From the NCBI GenBank assembly GCA_947396885.1, contig OX377202.1:109262221-109326220 (forward strand): a stretch of 64,000 nucleotides of DNA. Direction: 5' to 3'. The notes below the pieces were generated by a model. The model did no database searches, was not told the origin of the DNA, and worked only from the letters and a program-made list of their open reading frames with translations. Position 1 is the first letter of the stretch. Every line of letters starts with the position of its first letter. This document shows, in pieces, positions 21,001 to 32,451 of the stretch. The DNA is from Heligmosomoides polygyrus polygyrus. Its lineage: Eukaryota; Nematoda; Chromadorea; Rhabditida; Heligmosomidae. A program made the position numbers and the translations under genes.

Positions 21001-21549
21001 GTGTTTAGTCCTAATACCAAGCGAGAAATCGCCAGATTGGAAGCGGTGCAAAACAGTTTTACAAGAAAGCTCTGGATAAGAGTACATGGATATGACTACA
21101 ACAGCATCCCCTTGGCATCTGAAAGGAATAAACTCTTTAATTTGCGCTCTCTCGCCTGTCGCAGGAAAAGATATGATTTGGTCACAATTTATAAGATGAT
21201 AAATGCTACTGTGGGTCTTTCTGTAAATGACTTCTATTCAATATCTCATTAGAACACCAGAGGTGGCCCATGGAAAATCCAAATTCCTAGAGCTCATAGT
21301 AATATTAGATCTACTTTCTTCACAAACAGAGCAGGCACTGAATTCCTGAAATTAACAAAGAAATTTGTGCTTCCAAACTCCTTGAGGCAATATAAAACGA
21401 TTATTGACAGGTATCTGCTAGAAGTCTCCTAGTACTTCGTTTTCTTTGATTACATTGTTTCACTAACCACTGGTTCTGTTCTTGATGTTTTCAGTGTTCT
21501 GATTTTTTTCGTATTGTGTTGTTTTTTTGCGTGGGTTTCCACGTATACA

Positions 21550-21596
<47 letters not shown>

Positions 21597-21597
21597 A
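21001..21597 (+). mobile_element. 5'-truncated CR1/Jockey-like LINE 3' end
   Basis: From GTGTTTAGTCCTAATACC the frame reads VFSPNTKREIARLEAVQ, then FTRKLWIRVHGYDYN and RSLACRRKRYDLVTIYKM. This pattern is the C-terminal extension that follows the reverse transcriptase in CR1/Jockey-type LINEs. The frame continues past one in-frame TAG (21250-21252) as NTRGGPWKIQIP to a final TAG at 21430-21432, about 143 codons in all. It ends in (AATA)n at 21548-21597. There is no homology upstream of 21001, so the copy was truncated on insertion. The endonuclease and catalytic reverse transcriptase parts are absent. Confidence 0.8.
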
Positions 21598-22919
21598 GGC
21601 ATTATTTTAAAGCAGACACTGATTGACTCGTGTGCTTCCAGTGCCTAGCCGCCACTGTCGTCCGTCGCTTCCTCGTTTCGAGAATGAGGTCACACGGACG
21701 CATTCTGCCGCGGACAGTAGGGGGTCATCGGAATGCCAGAGCCGTCCGGAAACAGCTGGCCAAGCGAGGACGTCGCGGAGGGATCGAACTCATTTCGCCG
21801 TGCGAAGACAAAGTGCGGCCTTCGTGGATCGTCGCTTTTTTCGCTGCGTGGACCACAAATTCATTTCGCGCACTCGACACACCGGCCAGCCAGCCAGCCA
21901 CCACCACACATGCGACGGGCCAGAAGAGCAGCGACGAGGTGGCGACGACAAAAAACGACGCCCCACTGAAGTCGTTAATCAGTGCGCGGTGCGCTGCGCT
22001 GTTGAGGTCCGTCCGTCCATCCGTCTGTCCGGCTCTTTGTTAGGGCCGGACTGGGGCTCCGGACCTTCGTGGAGGTGACGTGATCATCTGCTGTCGTCGT
22101 TGTTTTTTTCTGTTCGAGGACCGCTGCCCACCCACGGTTACGACCCGTCCGACCGACCCGGAATCATCCTTCAAATGAATCCTCCTGTGAACAGCACACT
22201 GCCAGGGCTCTGGCCTGCCTTAAGACAACAAACGCCACTGCTGCCATCGAACGGAGAAGACGTCGCCTTCGTCGTCGATGGGGTTGATCAGATAAACGGA
22301 GCACGCTCTACGTCTGCAGATAAGCCACGAGGAGAGGAGGAGGAGGAGGACGACGGGGCGACGAAGAGGCCAGTTGGCGATGCCTATCGCCAGCGATCAG
22401 CGTGACGTCTTCGTTGTCATTTGTCATCACACTTACCTGACGAGCATGTCAGTGATGTCAAATCTCCGCAATCAGCACAATGAATGGCTTGGGAACTTCT
22501 GGGGCAGTTCGCACTTTTGCGGGGTTCTATGGCCTGAGTCTTCGGTTCAGGGGTCTGCGACATCCAGGTCTTCTTCTCAGCTCTCGCTAGATGAGGTCAT
22601 TGTAAACAGAAGGTTCGTCGGGGCCGTACCGCAGCGTCGTCAACAAGAGAGAAAGGTCAACTTGCAGAGCATTCCATTAGGCTGTCCAGGAAACACTGCA
22701 TTAACGAGCGTGTGGGCGGCTCAAGGGGATGAGACCTCGCTTGGGCGCCAATCACCAAGTTCGACTCCCCCTCCAGACAGCCTTATCCAGACACATGATC
22801 GTTTGAGCCACGAAGTGGTCTAACGGTCGTGCTTGCCCTGGCCTAAGCTAAGTTCCTTACGCCTAAATCTTACACCTTACACCACAAATTCACAAGGTTA
22901 AAGCCTCGGAGACCAAAAG
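21598..22919. other. GC-rich interval without a recognised gene
   Basis: Higher GC and CpG content than its surroundings, with overlapping frames of 137-151 codons near 21623-22078 and 22374-22823. The products are basic and low in hydrophobic periodicity, and both strands are open. It could be a promoter, CpG-rich repeat or exon; I cannot decide from sequence. Confidence 0.3.
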
Positions 22920-23043
22920 CGAGCCTGTGGCGCAATGGCGCAGAGCATTCCCGCCTGGTCAGCAAGAGGAGCAGGTTCGAGTCCCGCCTGACGCTAGAGT
23001 TTTCTCGCAATAAAACATCGATATGGAAAGCTATTTAAGCCAC
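22920..23043 (+). mobile_element. SINE-B copy
   Basis: It begins with a tRNA-like head (GTGGCGCAATGGCGCAGAGC as A box, CAGGTTCGAGTCCCG as B box) and continues into the SINE-B body (TTTTCTCGCAATAAAACATCG, then TATTTAAGCCA). It is slightly shorter than the copy at 33198. The stems do not pair well enough for a working tRNA. Confidence 0.7.
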
Positions 23044-23097
23044 TCTATTCCACTACAGTAACTTCGAACCTAATAAGAGATAAAGGTTGGCTTTGGG

Positions 23098-23377
23098 GAG
23101 GGTGTTAGCGCAGTGAAGGGGGGGGGGGGCGCTGACGGTCGCATTCACCCAATTCCAGGTTCCAAGTTCGGAGTTAGTTTCTGCCCAGGCCAACCGTGCC
23201 TTTGATTTCTTCGATCGGTACCATACTTGTCTGGGAAGCATAGAGCACTGAGACAAGTCCATTGGCTGGGCAAAGCTAGCCACTGTAAAGGCCTACTCAT
23301 TCAAATTGCCCCCGCGATTCCAGTTGAAATGGAGTGCCAGAAAAAGAAATCCACCTTTTTGCTTTATTCTTTATCCT
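23098..23377 (+). mobile_element. SINE-A copy, diverged, poly-G in the head
   Basis: The head reads TTAGCGCAGTGAAGG followed by a run of G, then the body (GCCCAGGCCAACCGTGCC, TTGTCTGGGAAGCATAGAGC, GAAATGGAGTGCC) and a TTATTCTTTATCC tail. Many substitutions suggest an old copy. Confidence 0.7.
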
Positions 23378-24223
23378 TCAATTCGGAACATTTTATTCAA
23401 GATAGCTAGCCTTCTTCTAAGGGTGTCCATCACCATTTTCACGCCGAATTGGGCACTTTTTAAACAAGCCAACTCTATGAGAGGTGACTACAACATAGCA
23501 GTTGAAAATGTAAAAAATATATACTTTTCGGATCAAATTGGATACCCTTATAACCTAGCCTAAGGCTTTTAAAATCAAAGTAAACTTTTTCAAACAGAAA
23601 TGAGCTTCTTCTACATTAAATTAGAGGCTTTCCGAAAGGAGTAGAATAATTATTCTCTAAGAAAAATTTCAGTAAAAGTTTCGTTGAAGTTTTAATTCTG
23701 CTGCCCGATAAGTGAAACATTGTTTAAACTTTTAAAAAAGTCTTATTCCTTATGGAAAAATAATAGGGCTTATTAGGGTTTATTAGGGCTTAGGGCTCAT
23801 TTAAAACAACATTTAAAACATTTTTATTTAAAACATAATTTCTAGTGGTAATAAGAATTTGCGCCATGCCCTTGTCCAAGACATCGCGATTTTTATTCGA
23901 TTGATAGCAAAATTTTTACTTGCGTGGAGCTTCACACTTGTGAACAATACAGTAAATACAATTGTAAAAAACCCATATATCCTCACTTTAACGACTTATT
24001 CAAGTAGCATTTAAATTGTCAATCAAATAAAAATCTCGACGAGCTTTTCGAGTGTATGGCGCGGTCTGGTTTTTTTTTAATGCGATGTATGATTGCTTCT
24101 TTGCTGTTCTTTAAGGCAAATTTTGATCTTTTAAAAATTATGATTACAGCTTATTTGTAATTGTAGTTGTTTAAAAAGAAATATTTGTTAATAAAATATA
24201 CTTTACTTGTTATATAAAATAAA

Positions 24224-24859
<636 letters not shown>

Positions 24860-25390
24860 TATAAAATAAATAAAATATCTGCGAAAAGCTTGTCATGATG
24901 ATTCGCCGTGACTGTTATTTGTTTTAGAAAATAAAAATATTATTGGAGCGAGTAAACTAAAAATTTCAAAATGGATTTCAAAGTGGAGAGATGTCAGCGA
25001 AAAGACTGTCATGTTGATCCGCCCTGACTATTATCTTTTTATTTTTTTAAAATAAAATAATTACAGTTGTCAAAGCAGGTAAACTAAACAATTTCCCTAA
25101 CTATTATTTTTCTAGTCCTGACTAATACTTTTTTCAGAAAATAAAAATTTCATACAATTATTACACTCGATAAGACAGCTTAACTATAGAATTTCAAAAA
25201 AGTTATACCAATTTTTTCTTGAGCAAAAATTTTGCATTCTAACCATCTCACTGGGCCTGTACTTTAACCTGACTGAAGGTCATTCGAATTGGAAGAGTTC
25301 GCTTTGATTTCGAAACTCTTAGGCTTATGCTTAGAAAAGTGTTCAATTTGATTTGAAAAGTGTCGACTTCGAATTCGATTCAATTTTTTC

Positions 25391-26582
25391 AAGGACTTCT
25401 CTTAGAATTTTTTTACATAAACGCTCAAAATTTAACAGCAGATGAAGTGCATGGCTCAGCCGTCATAGATTGATTAGCGGCCCAGAAAAAACCCAACAGC
25501 CGATGTGGGTGAGAGTTCTGTTGATCTTGATAATCTCCAGACTCAGAGATTACACAGCCACCAGCTCCTCCATATCAAGGTAATCCTGTCCAGTTTTTCG
25601 AGCCGAGAAAAATCGCGCGGCCAGTCCGACACAAGGTCATCGAGAAGGTGAGAGTCCGCGAAGTCGCTCCGCACTTCGTCTTCTGGGCCCAGTTCTCTCG
25701 CAGTTCACACCACTCATCAGGGCAGACGAGGTGCTAATTGCGGTGGAGGAACACCGAGCGCCATTTGTCGCCTCAGCCTCGGCCTGGCCCAGATCGCCCA
25801 GCCTATCGTGCCTTCTAATCGGCGGGATTTTGCAGCGGCGCTGCAGCAGAACTGCCTGATGCCGCAATCGCCAATCGCAGTGGCGGATGTGAGTGTCTGC
25901 TGACACCTCTCATGGTCATGTACGTGTGTTTTCGTAGGCGATTTAATCGCACCGGTAGCGCTGACGTCTGAAAGAATGTGTGACCTCGTCGGAAGAGCCA
26001 AGAGCCCAAAGAGGAGTCAGCGTCACCCCAAAGGCTCTTCACGGTCTCCAGAAGCAGCTGTCGAGAGTCCTCCGCGACGTAGCCGCCGACACTTCTCGCG
26101 GACATCTGGACAAGTCGGTCGGTAGACAACAGGGGCGGCTTGGTTTGACACGCATTGGGGTCGGAAGGTCCTCGGGAGTTACGTCATGAAGGGACCGAAT
26201 GAGCCACTCGGTCACGGGTGTCCCTAGAAGTATTCGGTGGCTGACAACGACGATGTCGACGAACTCTCTTAGTGTACGCCACGTTACTGTTAGACGCGCT
26301 ACAGTGGCGGAAGTGATTGATAGGGTTCTTCGAGAATTCTGAAGTACTACATGTGCCGATGAAACAGCAACACAACTACACACTTTTACTTCAGAAATCA
26401 ATAATGGAAAGGCTGCGGTTTCCACTCAAACTAAACTGCTTATTCCAAGTGATTCTTGAGCTCACCAAAGAATCTCATTAAATGTCTTACAGCTTAATCC
26501 TATGAGAAAGTTTCAGCTTCTTCGACGCCTTCAGAGTTTCACTTCATCTCATGGTCAGCTCATCTAAAGATCTCGTTTAGTG
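25391..26582. other. No gene recognised
   Basis: Moderately GC-rich sequence. Minus-strand frames of 89-128 codons overlap each other in different frames (25637-26425), with no domain I recognise. Confidence 0.3.
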
Positions 26583-27037
26583 GGCCATGCAGGCTACGGG
26601 GTCAAACTACTGTACCAACGGGAGAGTTGACGACACAACCCGTTTATTAACACATTAAACGGATTACGAAATAGGTCGTAGAAGTAAACTTTCACCCAGA
26701 GATGCCGGAGATGCTCCAGTTTAAGGAGGTATAGGCCAGGGCTTCAGGGCTCGTGTAGCGCAGTCGGGGGAGGTGTCGGTTGTCGCGTGCACCCGATACC
26801 AGGTTCCTGGTTTGGTATTCCCGCCTAGGCCAACCAAGCACTCCATCCCTCTGGGGTCGGTGAATTGGCACCAGACTTGTCTGGGAGGGACGAAGCCGCT
26901 GACTTGTTCATCGGCTGGCCACTGCAAGTCATTTCATGGCCAAATACGCATTCAAATCGCCTCTACGACATCCCGTAGAAGTAGAATACGTGGCACATTC
27001 CAGAAGAAATTGAGTAACATCGTCCTTTATTCTTTAC
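26583..27037 (+). repeat. Unit 1 of a duplicated segment: 165-bp leader plus SINE-A
   Basis: A leader (CATGCAGGCTACGGGGTCAA near 26586, TTCACCCAGAGATGCCGGAG near 26691) precedes a SINE-A with head GTGTAGCGCAGTCGGGGG, B-box region TTCCTGGTTTGGTATTCCCG, the full body and an AACATCGTCCTTTATTCTTT tail. The same leader-plus-SINE order occurs again from 27189. Confidence 0.8.
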
Positions 27038-27188
27038 CCATTAATCTGAAGAATTCTACTCGGCACGTTTTCTGATTTCCCACGTAAGCTGGACAACATC
27101 TTCGGCAGGTCTTCTGAACACCACGCACGTTGGATGACGTCTTCGGCACGCTTTCTGAACCACGAGGCACGTAGAATAGCCAAACAGA

Positions 27189-27796
27189 GGGCTATGCAGG
27201 CTACGGTGCTCAAACTACCGTACCACCGAAAGAATTGACGACTCAATGACGACGCCTTAACCTGGTGACAAAATACAGCCTAAAAGCAGACGTTCACCCG
27301 GAGATGTCTGAGATGCTCTAGTTTCGGAAAGTATAGCCTTAGGCTCGAGCACTGCAGCTGGAGGGGGCGCCTGCTCTCGTCGTGCACCCCAAATTGGTTC
27401 ATAGATCGATTTCCGCCCAACGTAGCCAAGCTTTCGGATCTATCCTAGTCGGAAGGGGGCAACCGTAAAGTGTTGTGGACGTCATTCCATTCCCAATCCC
27501 CGAAATTTGAAGGAAAGCCCCTGAATCATTGGACAGCAGCTGAAACTCGCGTGGAAGCTTAAGAAATATGATAGAAGGCGCAAATCGCTATATGCTTCCC
27601 CTTTGATTAGGATAGATCCAAACTTTCCATTGATTTGGACTGACGGTGACCTGGTACAAGGCTTCTTCTGAAAGATCCATGGACTGACCATCGGAAGTCA
27701 CTGAATAGGCCCTCCACGTAGTCATCCCGTAGAAGTGGAATGTATGGCGCATTTCCCACCGAGATGGATAACAGCGACTTTTGCCCTCTATTATTC
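27189..27796 (+). repeat. Unit 2 of the duplicated segment: leader plus SINE-A split by a MITE
   Basis: The leader (TATGCAGGCTACGGTGCTCA, TTCACCCGGAGATGTCTGAG) is followed by a diverged SINE-A head (27342-27435). After the MITE at 27436-27619, the body continues from CTTTCCATTGATTTGG to CGTAGAAGTGGAATGTATGG and a short tail. It is more diverged than unit 1. Confidence 0.75.
27436..27619. mobile_element. GGATCTATCC MITE, 184 bp, 8-bp duplication
   Basis: The ends GGATCTATCCTAGTCGGAAG and TTAGGATAGATCC are inverted. The flanks AAGCTTTC (27428-27435) and AAACTTTC (27620-27627) form an 8-bp target duplication with one mismatch inside a SINE-A, so the boundaries are known from the SINE consensus. 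An 8-bp duplication would fit hAT- or P-like transposases, but the ends match neither well. Confidence 0.8.
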
Positions 27797-28030
27797 CGAT
27801 AAATTTCAGGTGAAAAGACACAAAAGGTCAGTCTGAACCGGAGGGACTGGAACATGGTCGATTGAGACTGTACGAACCTTCCGCATGCGCTACAGGTGGC
27901 CAAGCTGCAATGCGATGCGGAGTCATATCCACTTAATGAGCCTTTTATCTCGCCTCCTATTGGTTTATCTTTTCTTATTCCAAAAGAGTTATCAGTAACG
28001 TTTCAATATTTTAATCCATAAAGTTTTATA

Positions 28031-28314
28031 GCGCGTGAAGCGCAGTCGGAAGAGGTGCCGGTTGTCGCGTGCACCCGATACCAGGTTCCTGGTTCGGATT
28101 TCCCGCCCAGGCCAACCAAGCCTTCCATTTCTCCGGGGTCAGTGAATTGGTACCAGACTTGTCTGGGAGGGATAAAGCGCTGACTTGTTCATCGGCTGGC
28201 CACCGCTTTGTCATGGCCAAATACGTATTCAAATCGCCTCTAGGACATCCCCTAGAAGTGGAATGCATGGCGCATCCCAGAAGGGATTGAGTAACGTCGT
28301 CCTTTGTCCTTATT
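28031..28314 (+). mobile_element. SINE-A copy, well preserved
   Basis: Head GCGCGTGAAGCGCAGTCGGA, B box CCTGGTTCGGATTTCCC, complete body, and tail GAGTAACGTCGTCCTTTGTCC. Confidence 0.9.
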
Positions 28315-28883
28315 GTTATCCCTTAATTTTATATCTCTTATTTTTAACTCAACACATTGCCTCTGTTTTAATACCCTTTTTGTAAAATTGCTGTTTTATT
28401 TGTAGTTTTTTATAATTGTTATTATTGCCAACAACAATATTTGGTGTACTACAGGCATCATTGGCTTTGACTTTTTATAACAAAAGGAGTTTATCTTTTT
28501 GTAATTTTGTAACTACTGCTTTTCGCAAATTCTAAAAATTTTTTGATAATTTTTTCCTTGAAAATTCACGTTGATATGTATTTTTTTGTGTTGTCTAATT
28601 TTTTAAACGAATTTAAATAATGTTTTCATTTTCAGATTTGAAACTTTCTATTTAATCCAGAAAATTTATGCTACAACATAGCATCATATCTAATGTATCA
28701 AATACTTAAAATAAAACTAAAACTAAATAAACTAATTCCTAATTTTTCAAAAAAAACTTTTAAAATATAAATTTGTTGATCTACTGATGAAAAAGCGGGC
28801 TTCTACCCTAAGAAATGTAGAAGACTGCTTTATCTTTTATTAAAAATTAGGGATAAAAAACAAGGGCCAGCATTAGCCTAGCT
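28315..28883. other. AT-rich spacer
   Basis: Strongly AT-rich with no element ends or frames that I can support. Confidence 0.4.
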
Positions 28884-29140
28884 TCAGAATGCGCCACGCA
28901 TTCTACTCCTACGGGATGTCGTGAGGGCAATTTGAATGCGTAGTTGACCTATGCGAAGGCTTGCGGTGACCATCCTTTGGACAAGTCGGTGTTTTATCCT
29001 TGCTGAACGACTCTTACAGCAATGGACCGATCCCGAAGGGATGGAAGGCTTGGTTGGCTTGGGCAGGAAATCCGAACCAGGAACCTGGTATCGGTTGCAC
29101 GTGACAGCCGGCGCCTCCTCGAACTGCGCTACACGCGCCC
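28884..29140 (-). mobile_element. SINE-A copy lacking its tail
   Basis: Minus-strand copy from AGAATGCGCCACGCATTCTAC to the head complement GAACTGCGCTACACGCGCCC. The usual AACGCCGTCCTTTATCC tail is absent and AT-rich sequence takes its place. Confidence 0.85.
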
Positions 29141-30420
29141 TTTGAAGTAAATATAATTCAGCAATATGAAAAAGTAAAAATAAACTTTTACGGCTCCTTC
29201 CGCCACCTTCCTTCGGAAGAATCTCGCTCGCTTATTATAGCATTGCTTAGGTTTTTGCAATATTTTTTCCAGTATTCAATTTTTTATCTATTTTTATCTT
29301 TCTAAGAGATTGAGTAATGCTGTTCTTCATTCTCATTATTTTAATTTTTAATGTTGAGAGTCTTTTTTCAGAAGTTGTTCTTTGATTCCTAGCCGATTAC
29401 CCAAGCTAAGCTGCCAACAGCTAACTAGGGGATAGTTCCAGTACCCTAAACCTCAATCAATACCCATGAACTCTTCGTCAGGTGCGAACGGCCATCCATT
29501 AATGGCTCTTTTGTACTCGCACAGCTCTTTGAGTGGACAAAGTCGGCACAGATCGCCATCGGCTAGTCCTCCGAGATGACGAAGAGCGTTCTGCCGATGG
29601 CTAGCAGCGATCGCTGATCCTCAAAGGCCATTTGAGCCGTAAATCCGGGAGAGGTGGGGCCACTAGGTGGGGACGACAACCTCGGAAGGTGAGTGCTCGA
29701 TGAATTTCGCCCTCGGACTGTGTTGTGATACGGTGGGGAAAGGTCGTCGCCGTCGGAGAGCGTCAGCAGTTCAGTCGGCTGGCGCCGGCCGATTGCACAC
29801 GTCCGGTGGAAATACCAGAAACCGTGCAAACTTTACAACCAGACGTGGACTTTATCGTACACATTGGGTACAGCTGGGACGGAAGCTCGACCTTCCGACA
29901 GACCTAGAGTTCGAGGCTAAGCAGGGAGTTTGAACTTTGTATGGAACTTCTATTCTTTCAGAGAGAGAACTTTGAGGACGTTGTCAAGATCGTCGTCTGG
30001 CTATTGCTGCCAGAGAAGGTAATTGACAGGAAAGTTTAAAGTTATAAATCAATGGGTCAAGGTCAAATTTCGGATTTTTTTGCGCCCAGGAATAATAACA
30101 AAGGATAGGTTTAAGATGTAGGAGCCAGTAAAAAAAAGGTGGTCCTTCCAGCAAGCTGTAGGTCATTCTCGTATTCCTACCCCTCTTTGCAGTCAATAAA
30201 CAGAGAAATACACGGCGTAGTCCAGGCTATACCTACAGGGAAAGCCCATAAACCTTCCCCAAAGATTCTCAATGATACCTTTCTGATGTTGTAGGGCATG
30301 AAACAAGGAGCACAGAAGTGTTTTTCGATTTTACAACGGGTCACTGGATGGTTCGAAAACGACGATTAACTGTCGCAAGGCAACCCTATGTGGTTGCCGG
30401 AATACCGTCAGCACTGCCGA
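29141..30420. other. No gene recognised
   Basis: A strong 5' splice-site match (AAG/GTGAGT at about 29688-29694, plus strand) stands inside overlapping short frames, but no open exon leads into it: the frame starting ATG at 29578 stops after 13 codons. I see no other gene signal. Confidence 0.3.
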
Positions 30421-30492
30421 GTTGGTCGAGTGGGTAGTGTCGAGGACTTGTAAGCACGAGGTCGCGGGTTCGGATCCAGACCTACGCAAATT
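30421..30492 (+). mobile_element. tRNA-like sequence
   Basis: GAGTTGGTCGAGTGGGTAGT resembles an A box and GCGGGTTCGGATCC a B box at tRNA spacing. Acceptor ends do not pair convincingly, so it is probably a tRNA-derived repeat head or tRNA pseudogene. Confidence 0.4.
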
Positions 30493-30576
30493 GCTGTGGT
30501 GGCTTTGCATCTTCAAGTGTTGTCCTCTGTCTCCCTTCTTCTTAAAAATCGATAAACGATTTTATCCATAGAGCAG

Positions 30577-30859
30577 GCGCGTGTAGCGCAGTCGGAAGCG
30601 GCGCCGTCTGTCGCGTGCACCCGGTACCAGGTTTCTGGTTCGGATTTCTTGCCCAGGCAACCGAACTTTCCATTCCTTCGGGATCGGTGAGTTGGCACTG
30701 GACTTGTCGACGGAGGTTAAAACAATGATTTGTTCATCGCTGGCCACCGCAAGTCATTGTATGACCAAATACGCATTCAAATCGCCTCCACGACATAGAG
30801 GTAGAATGCGTGGCGCATCCCAAAAGGGATTGAGTAACGCTGTCTTTTATCCTTTTATC
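30577..30859 (+). mobile_element. SINE-A copy
   Basis: Head GCGCGTGTAGCGCAGTCGGA and B box TCTGGTTCGGATTTC, with the full body. A few bases are lost in the CGACATCCCGTAGAAG block, and the tail is AACGCTGTCTTTTATCC. Confidence 0.9.
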
Positions 30860-31540
30860 ATTTATCATAGCGTTGCGAATTCCGCAGGAACGAACGTCCG
30901 CTAGCTGATGATGACTACTTTTGCTATCACAGCCTGATTAGAAAAAACGAAACAAGAAAATCCTCAGAAACTTTCCGCTAAAGGTTTAATATTCGTACTT
31001 ATTGCATATTTATTGTGAAGTTCCGAGGTATGTTTAGTGATCTGATAATTCGAAAAAAAAAATCACAGCCACTGAATAAAAATGATAAAAGTATGTCTGT
31101 GAAGCGGCGCTGTTTGACCGGGCAATTTTTGTTAATAATTTTTCTTTGCTGTAAAAACGGAGTAAAAAATACTGACTAAATAAATAAATGAGCAACTAAA
31201 AACTGAATAAGAAATGATTAAATAGCAAATAAAAAAATATGAGGAGAAAAAAGACTGGCTCATTGAATATTACAATGACGAATGAATAGAAAAATCATAT
31301 TAAAAATAGTAGGTGCACGAGAAAGCAAATAAGCAATGAAAGAACATCATCAAACTAACTGGTTGATTTTTGTTTTTAGTAAACGGGTAAATCAAAAAGG
31401 TAGAAAATAAAACAAACTAATCGAAAAGCAAACGAGAAAGTAGATAAATAAATGAATCACAAACTAATGGCTGGAAAAATAGATACTTTTTTAAAGGACT
31501 TATTAATCTCTGAACTTATTAAATCAATTATTTTGCTTGG
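30860..31540. other. AT-rich interval
   Basis: AT-rich sequence with no element ends or coding signal recognised. Confidence 0.4.
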
Positions 31541-31823
31541 AGCGCGCGATAGCGCAGTCGGAGGAGGCACCGACTGTCGCTTGTATCCCGATTCAAGCTC
31601 CTTGGTGGGGTTCCGCTCAAGCCGACCAAGCAGTCCATCTATGCGTGAATTGGTACTAGACTTGTCTGGGAAGGCTAAAACGCTGACTTGTTCATCGACT
31701 GACCACCGCAGGGCATCGTATAAGCCATTACGCATTAAAATCGTCTAGGCAAAACCCCGCAGAAGATGAATGTGTGATGTATTCTTAAAACGGATAGACT
31801 AACCTGCTTTCTAGCTTTATCCC
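31541..31823 (+). mobile_element. SINE-A copy, diverged
   Basis: Head GCGCGCGATAGCGCAGTCGG, substituted B box, body blocks CTGACTTGTTCATCGACTGA and CATTACGCATTAAAATCG, tail ending GCTTTATCCC. Confidence 0.8.
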
Positions 31824-32450
31824 ATTTGTTAGCTAAAAAATAAATAAGGAATTAAACAAATGGAGAAGCAAGGAGTTCATTTAAAAATAGCAAAAAAAAA
31901 GAAAATAAGCAAGGCTCCAACTTTCCCTGCATAAAATAACAGAAAATAAATAAATAAATAAATAAATAAATAAGCTGGTAGATTTCATAGGTCGAGCGTG
32001 GCAAAGTCGACTCAATATCGAGTGCTGCCAGCGACAAAAGTTTTGCTAACCTCCCTCTCTCTCCTAACCAGGCAGAGATTATTTCCTAGTCTTAAAGAGG
32101 AGGGCAGCTTTCAGAGTCCAGACGGAAGAAGCTAGAGGTCAGAAGGAAGCCTCTGGTGTCCGGAGAAGCCATAGTGCTAGCCGCTCACACATGCTCGATC
32201 CTATCTGGCTTTATTCTGCATCAAGGCAAGCTATGCCTTCTTACAAGGAAATTATGGCAATCGGTTAGTTTTGTCGCAAAAAGTCGAAGATAATTAAAAA
32301 TTGTATTTTTTTTTGATTTTTAAAAATTTAGTACATAAATTATTTTCTATAGATAATGAAGCTTGCTGATAGAGCCCAAAAACTGCGAAAAATTATAAAT
32401 GCTTAACTACCAAATTAAGACGATGAGCTGAACAATTTTTCCGATCTATC
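31824..32450. other. (AATA)n tract and AT-rich sequence
   Basis: An (AATA)n microsatellite lies at about 31942-31971. The rest shows no gene or recognised repeat. Confidence 0.4.
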
Positions 32451-32451
32451 C

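Noticed and set aside
21623..22078. 151-codon plus-strand frame in GC-rich sequence
   Set aside because: Another frame of 137 codons overlaps it almost entirely, and the composition is Arg/Ser/His-rich without a domain.
29563..29933. Candidate exon ending at a strong AAG/GTGAGT donor near 29690
   Set aside because: The frame leading to the donor is closed by a stop, and no partner exon or acceptor could be supported.
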